Shown here: in pieces, positions 58,119 to 64,000 of the stretch
Layout of the letters: each line of letters begins with the position of its first letter
Numbering within the stretch: the stretch's first letter is position 1
NCBI GenBank assembly: GCA_030549335.1
Contig: CM060184.1
Location: 43,613,909 to 43,677,908 of the forward strand
Direction: 5' to 3'
DNA: 64,000 bases
DNA from: Pontederia crassipes
Taxonomy: Eukaryota; Streptophyta; Magnoliopsida; Commelinales; Pontederiaceae
The notes under the pieces: generated by a model
The model's input: only the letters and a program-made list of their open reading frames with translations
Databases searched by the model: none
What the model was told of the DNA's origin: nothing
Made by a program: the position numbers and the translations under genes

Positions 58119-59110
58119 GAAAAGGGCATGACTTCATATGAGTAATAGTGGATCAGTTAACGAAGTCTGCACACTTCTTACCCATAAAGTCCAAATAGTC
58201 AATGTAGAGCCTTATGGATCTATATGTACACAAGATCATCAGACTTCATGGGATCCCCACTTCCATTGTATTAGATAGGGATCCAAGATTTACAGCCAGA
58301 TTCTGGAGAGGTCTACAAGACTCTTTTGAAACAAGGGTAAATTATAGTACGACATTTCATCCACAAATGGACGATCAGACCGAGAGGACCATCCAAATAG
58401 TTGAAGATATATTAAGAGCTTGTACCCTTGATTGGAGGGACAACTGGAATGATCACCTACCGCTTATTGAGTTTGCTTATAATAATAGTTATATTTCCTG
58501 ATTCGTATAGCTCCCTTTGCAGCTTTGTATGGGAGACCATGTCGTTCACCTGTATGCTGGAATGAGATAGGTGAAAGGAAAATCTTGGATGTTAAAGAGC
58601 TGAAATAAACAGAAGAATATTCAGCAAGAGTCGAGTTGATACAAGAAAGGATGAAGGCAGCTCAAGCTCGACAGAAGTTTTATGCTGACAAAGGATGACA
58701 TGAATAAAATTTTCAGACAGGTAATCAGGTACTCCTGAAGGTCACCCCAACCAAAGGAGTGATGAGGTTCAGCAAAAGAGGAAATCTCAGCCCAAGATAT
58801 GTTGGTCCATTTGAGATATTTGAGCTGGTTGAAGAGGGTGCTTGCAGGCTAGCATTACCTCCGTCCTATGGGCGAATTCATAATGTGTTCCACATCTCTA
58901 TGGTCCGAAAGTATAAACATGATGATGCAAATGTGATAAGGTATGAAGAATCCAATTTTAAAAAATGACATGACATATGAGGAGCAACCCATTTAGATTC
59001 TAGAGACCAAGGTTCAACATCACAACAACAAAGATGTACCACTGATCAAGGTGGCTTGGAGCCATCACCAAGGTGACGAAGCAACTTAGGAACTCGAGTC
59101 TGAGATGCGA
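58119..59110 (+). pseudogene. Chromovirus integrase core and chromodomain
   Basis: It continues from 50884: VIVDQLTKSAHFLPI, then the frame at 58214-58501 with LYVHKIIRLHGIPTSIVLDRDPRF, the core aspartate in DRD, and DDQTERTIQIVEDILRACTLDW with the glutamate of the D,D,E triad. Next are an IEFAYNNSY stretch and stops. The frame at 58759-58968 contains LSPRYVGPFEIFE and YGRIHNVFHISMVRKYKHD. Then a broken chromodomain follows (58969-59110): TYEEQPI, VPLIKVAWSHHQGDEATWELESEMR-like with two stops. A chromodomain on the integrase marks chromoviruses. A single-base or stop event ends every block. Confidence 0.85.
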
Positions 59111-59189
59111 TGAGAATTTTCCACATTATTTGGTAAGTCCTAACTTCTGACTAAATTCGAGGAAGAATCTTATTTTAAAGGATTTATGA

Positions 59190-61061
59190 TGTAATGCTCG
59201 AGAAATTTGCAAAAAAAAAGAAGAGAAATAAAAGATAAAAGATAAAGGATAAACCTGAATAGGAAAATAAATCAAAAGGGGAAGGTAAAATTTAAATCAG
59301 ACTTATTTGATTCTCTAACTACCACATGAATTCGTTTTCTTCCCTATAAATATGATGTCAAGACCATGAAATCTGCCCCTTTTCCCCCTACAAAGCCGGC
59401 CCTAATTTTCCTTGTTTGTGCACCCTTCTTATCCCTGCTCGTACCTGATGATTGCCGCCCACACAGGAGGACAACCAGTGAACGTGGATGCCGCCGGCCG
59501 CACATCTGAACTAAGGGGAATGGATGGAGGAAGAGGAGGATGAGGAAGAGGAAGAGGAAGAGGAAGAAGAGGATTACAGTAACTTTCTTCGACAGAAACT
59601 TTAAGGTATGGAACTATGATACATTCTTCTTAGAATCATGATTTTAGGCTTGAAGCATGTTCTAGTTAATGCTTAGTTGTAGTATAGTGTTCTGTGATGA
59701 TGATTGATACCGGCCATTGCCGAAAAAGTCGAACGAAATGTGAACTGTGCATCTGCACAGTTTCTACATAAGAAGAACCCGGCCCGGGCTGGTCCTTCGT
59801 CGGACCGAGTTCGTAGGAACTCGGTCCGGATCCGTCATTGCTGCGCTCTCCGAGTTCTGCAATCGGACAAACCCGACCAGGGTTGAAGACGACCCGGATC
59901 GAGTTTCATGCACGACGAATAGTCGGGCACGACGGCGACAAGAAGATGACCTGACCTGGCCCGGGTGTAACCTGAACCTGGCTCGGGTTTTTCCTAATTT
60001 TTTTGAGAACAACCATGTATGAACTCAACTCGGGTTTCTCCCTACTCGGCCCAGGTTCCAATAGATTAGGCTGATGTTTATGATTCTTTGATCCCTGTTC
60101 CATGTGATTAATCCTAATCTATGTATGATGATGATTATGTCAATTTTACCCCTGATTTACTCTCCATGATTTTATCTTGTGATACTGATTTAAAGTCCTT
60201 ATGAAGATTAATTTAAAAGCTACAAGATAAAAGACGAAAATAATTAAATGGAGAGCTCTTTTTTTTATGATGGACTGGTGACGACCAAGTTATGGGCTGA
60301 CTTCGGTCAGTTATGGACTGACTACGATCAGTTATGGGCAGGCTCTACCAGTTATGATGATGATGATGGATGAGTTGAGGCAGACCTCCCCGTGGGTTGA
60401 AATGTACCACAAATAGGTCAAAGACAAAAAATATAAGATGATGAATAAGATGAACACATATGAATAAAGAATCTTTCTTATTATGTTCGGCTTTTGCCAT
60501 TTTTATGATAACTCTTTATGATCTCTTATTCATATGTCCTTTTACATACTTCTATAATTCTATTAATGATCATGATCCATTTTCCTCTTATATGATGATG
60601 TTATCTTTATGATTCATGTCTAGTATCATGATCTTATGATGATATTTATCTTATTTTCATGCTGAGTTATAAAACTCATAGGGAGGTTCTCCCCTGCATG
60701 TTCTTAAATGCAAGACAAAGTTAAAATGATGAAGGTGGCCAACGGTGACATATAGATAGTAGGTGGCTGCACATGGTTACTGAGTCCTTTAGATGATGAG
60801 AGATAGATTTTTCCTTTTTTTCTAGTTTGATGTATTAGTCTTCCTTTGGATTCCTATGAAGTCATTTATCAGTCTCCCGCATATTATGATGTTACTCTTT
60901 TTCTAGTATTATATAATGATAATTAGTCTTCCGCTTTATATGATCTTTGTTGACCGGTCAAAGCCATATTTTTGGTCAATATAATCTACACGTAAGGATG
61001 ACTCGTAGCATCTTCGAAGCATAATCTGCCACGTGGCAGATTGCGATTTGCGGGCGTTACA
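59190..61061 (+). mobile_element. 3' LTR of the Tekay-like chromovirus
   Basis: It starts TGTAATGCTCGAG after a degraded purine tract (TTTTAAAGGATTTATGA) and ends GCGGGCGTTACA, with CCTAA following. It is 1872 bp. A TATA box, CCTATAAATATG, lies at 59343-59354. A GAGGAA hexamer microsatellite occurs at 59524-59569. Frames such as 59704-60100 match nothing known. The final 100 bases resemble the end of the solo LTR at 12051-14787 in layout (TTCCGCTT, TTGACC). Confidence 0.88.
59524..59569. repeat. GAGGAA microsatellite in the LTR
   Basis: A purine run of GAGGAA or GAAGAG units, roughly eight, within the 3' LTR. Confidence 0.85.
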
Positions 61062-61066
61062 CCTAA

Positions 61067-62546
61067 AACTGAGAATAATACTTTTGACTTTTATTTTGCA
61101 CGTGTTGTAACATATTTTGCATGTATATATGAAATTTCATGTTGCAAAATGAAAAAAATGGTTCACCCCTGTTAACGGCGCGGCCACCACGTTGCAGGTC
61201 ACCCACCACAAGGAAAATAACTAGTTGATTCAATAGATGTATAGTATGACCAGTTTCAAATTGATGGGAGTTAACTCAATTGATTGATGAGACCTAATAG
61301 TTTCCTGATAATGAACAATAATAATTTATAATTTATTTGTATAATGTTTTAATAAGAAAAAAATATTAGTTTCTTAGAGAAAATTAAATAAATGCAAAAA
61401 ATAAAAATTATACGAAATTTAGAATATATGTATATGTATATATATTGATTTGACGCCAAAAGATCTTATGACCTAGACCACCACCATGCATAGGTTTTTG
61501 AACAATTAAACTATATGAAACATCAATAAAAATCAAATTCCCAAATTTTAATTAATCAATATTGGAGGCCTCAATTGCTATCTTTTAGATATTAACGATA
61601 CAAGCATTTTTATGCATGTTTTGCATATTTCATTTATATTATTTTTTTGTAGTTTTGATCCTTACATGTATTCATATTTTTTAACTTTCTTAATTTGTTT
61701 TACTTAGAAGCTGCACATTTCATTTATTTGGTTTTTTTGGATCATTATTTTGAAAGTGCAAAATAGATAGTTCAAAAGAACACGAAATCAACATAAAAAC
61801 AAGGCTAATGTTCAAGTTCCATTAGAACCTAGGCCGGATCATCTTTATACTCGTGGAGGGGTTATGCCCGTGAACTAATTACCGTCTGAATGTGGCCTAA
61901 CATCTAATCTTGGGCCGGGTCACACATAACCTTCACCAGGTTCCCTTATCATGTCTTATGCATCAATGCCTATGATTTATGGAGCGACTCTCACATTTAG
62001 TTAAGTGCCAAAATCAACTCCGAACTCACAAAGGCCATCGTTCCTATAAATACTAATGTATCATGACCTCATGAGGCGAAGCCCTAGCTGAATAGAAAAA
62101 CGAGAGATCAAGTTCTACTGCACGACATTTGAATCAATCGAAAAATTGAAGTTTTCGAATTTTTAAATGATTGTTTGAGGCATAACCTTGGCCAAGGTTT
62201 ATTCTAAAAACATTGTCCACTGTCTAAGAGCTTGTTCCACAATTTCTACTCAGTATCTTATATTTTTTCTTAATTAATATTAATTCTTCTAGTTATGGAG
62301 TAGTTTAGTCATTAGAAAAGGACTACATTGAACCTCATTTTTCTCTTAATATATTTTATTATTTAAACTTCTAAGAACATGTGTATGATGAATATTTAAA
62401 TAATTTGTTTGAGTTAATTAACATCATGATTTGGTTTTATTTAGTTTGCACGATAGTCGCAATAAATAATATATTGAATAGTGCCATAATTTGCATGTGA
62501 GAATAACTCGAGTCGAGTTGCAACTCAGGTCAGGTTTCTTCATTAT
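61067..62546. other. Intergenic DNA outside the nest
   Basis: AT-rich 1.5 kb without LTR ends or coding I recognise. Parts such as 61820-62060 look moderately complex but open frames are short. Confidence 0.4.
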
Positions 62547-64000
62547 TGATGCGTTGTATTTGTAACAATGAAATTTGCTAGCAAGTGCACTAGTCGCTCA
62601 AGTAATATAGTAATAGGAGTAAGAGTGTCGAACCCACGAGGAATATTATTAATTCAATATCTGAATTTATAAATTAATAAGAGAGGAAAAAAAACATGGA
62701 TTTTTGGAAAGAGGTTTTATGAAATAAAATAAGAAAAATAAGATAAAGATAAGATAATGGTGTTGAAGTTAGGCCTTAGGATGAAAATAGATTAGGATAA
62801 ATATTTGAAACATAAAAGATAAATTTAATCTTTAAAGATGGATTAGAGTCTCCCTAAAGTAATCTAACATGATTAATTTGTGGTCTCCACGACTGGCATC
62901 CCTCAATTTAATCATATAGAACTATCTTAATTTAATAAGAATTGAAGTCTCCACGACTGGTACCCCCAAAATCATATTAAAATTAAGATGCATTAAATTG
63001 GATTCTCTAGACTATTAATCACTCCACAAACTGGTATAGATTAATAGACCACACAAACTTGATTCTCCACACACTAGTTATCAAATTTATGTCAATTATT
63101 AATTCTAAATAAAATCAATTATAATTAGTATAATAAATTCTGAAATTAAACACTCCACAAACTGGTATAGCCTAATTCAGAAATTTAATTAACTAATATA
63201 AAAGCATTAAGCACAATTAATAATTGATCAGAAAAGATTAAAACAAATAAAGTAGGGTCCAAACATTTCCCTTCAATTAATAATCTCCTAAAATAATAAT
63301 CCTAAAAATATGGAGTTCATCCTAGAAATTCTGGAGAGATAATAACAAAGTAACAATAATAATCGAAAGAATTACACCCAAAATAGAAGTAGAGCTCTCG
63401 AATTGGGCAGACAGTCGGGCAGCCTCTCGGACTTGATCAGGGTCACGATCAACTTCCAGCCGTCGCACCTCTCTCCTTTTGGTCGTAGCCTGCAGAGCTC
63501 ACGACTCGCCGTGGAAGAAACCTGAACTTCCGAGCACCAATTGAAACGATGGATTCTTCACGTATTTATAGGGTGCGGACGGTCTTCAATTTGATCTCGG
63601 CCGTAACATCGTACGGTTAACTTTAAATTTATAAGATAAACTCGGCCAAAGATAAATCCCTTTTATCATTACGCCCAAAGATAAAATTATTTATCTTTTA
63701 CTCCCTTAGAGTTTCGGCCGTAACGAAATTATTTTTCTTTACTCCTTTCCATTACTCCCAAAGGATAAAAATCCTTTTATCTTACGCCTTCATATATCTT
63801 GTTACGCCCAAAGATAAACTCATTTTTTATCTTGTTACGCCCTTCATCTTCATGCCATTACGCCCTCCAAATCTCGGCCGTAAGGAATGAACTTATCTTC
63901 TGTTACGCCCAAAAGATAAAAACATTTATCTTTACGCCTTCAAATGTTAGCCGTAACAAAGATTTAAATCTCGTTACTCCTTTTGAATCTCGGCCGTAAC
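62547..64000 (-). mobile_element. Athila-family LTR, cut by the window edge
   Basis: Read on the + strand it begins TGATGCGTTGTATTTG, then GCTAGCAAGTGCACTAGTCG, AGTGTCGAACCCACGAGGAA, the CACAAACTGGTATAG phrases and a TATA-box equivalent (CGTATTTATAGGG at about 63561, reverse complement CCCTATAAATACG). These match the reverse complement of 36070-37850. The U3 motif cluster (CTCGGCCGTAA, TTACGCCC) runs to the end. It is a solo LTR or the 3' LTR of an element continuing to the right; the flank needed to test this is outside. Confidence 0.8.

Larger units (their letters stand above)
28970..61061 (+). mobile_element. Tekay/Del-like chromovirus, shell of a 32-kb nest
   Basis: The outer ends are TGTAACGCCTGAG (28970) and GCGGGCGTTACA (61061), flanked by CCTAA on both sides (28965-28969 and 61062-61066). 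The first 193 bases match the start of the 3' LTR (59190 on), with roughly 20 differences. Domains follow in gypsy order: gag, protease, RT, RNase H, integrase, chromodomain. The element is broken by a copia element, two Athila-type elements and a deletion that removed most of the 5' LTR, the leader and the N-terminal gag. Its original length was probably near 8-10 kb. All coding parts are pseudogenes. Confidence 0.88.

Overview
This is a plant nuclear DNA window, AT-rich and made almost entirely of LTR retrotransposons, solo LTRs and small DNA transposons. I can support one ordinary host gene with confidence: a three-exon CASP-like membrane protein gene (20060-22182, + strand, closest in recall to the CASPL2B group). 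The chromoviral Tekay/Del-like, Athila and copia elements, the tRNA primer sites and the spliced CASPL gene all point to an angiosperm. The GC-rich first exon in an AT-rich setting would fit a monocot, but that is weak evidence and I cannot name the species.

Layout. 1-446: truncated MITE, with a sister copy in opposite orientation at 17531-18141. 1471-1805: 132-bp tandem repeat. 1887-2990: probable gypsy LTR remnant. 2991-10086: badly decayed Ty1/copia element on the + strand, with a triplicated gag segment, a 2.2-kb insertion inside pol (5516-7719) and a MITE inside pol (8565-8996). 10696-10870: a run of about 58 AAT units. 12051-14787: solo gypsy LTR. 15216-16278: GC-rich element with terminal inverted repeats set in TA repeats. 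16582-18141: two abutting Tourist-like MITEs. 18145-22322: the CASPL gene and its upstream region. 22696-24829 and 25496-28359: two solo LTRs with perfect 5-bp target duplications.

28970-61061 is a single 32-kb nested retrotransposon cluster. The outer element is a Tekay/Del-like chromovirus on the + strand, bounded by the duplication CCTAA. Its own sequence is split into 28970-29162 (start of 5' LTR), 38602-39706 (gag-protease), 48975-50884 (RT, RNase H, integrase zinc domain), 58114-59189 (integrase core, chromodomain) and 59190-61061 (3' LTR). Three things lie inside it. The first is a gag-only copia element on the - strand (29163-38601), whose two LTRs each carry a foreign solo LTR. The second is a nearly full-length Athila element on the - strand (39707-48974), lacking a visible 5' LTR. 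The third is a second, pol-less Athila relative on the - strand (50885-58113), whose 3' LTR holds a giant fold-back MULE-like element (52580-54070) with a 10-bp target duplication. A further Athila-family LTR runs off the right edge (62547-64000).

All the transposon reading frames have stops, frameshifts or missing parts, so nothing here looks autonomous. The Athila pol at 43646-46521 is the best preserved. Boundaries were set by eye from LTR ends, primer sites, polypurine tracts, target duplications and alignment of copies within the window; no database search was run.
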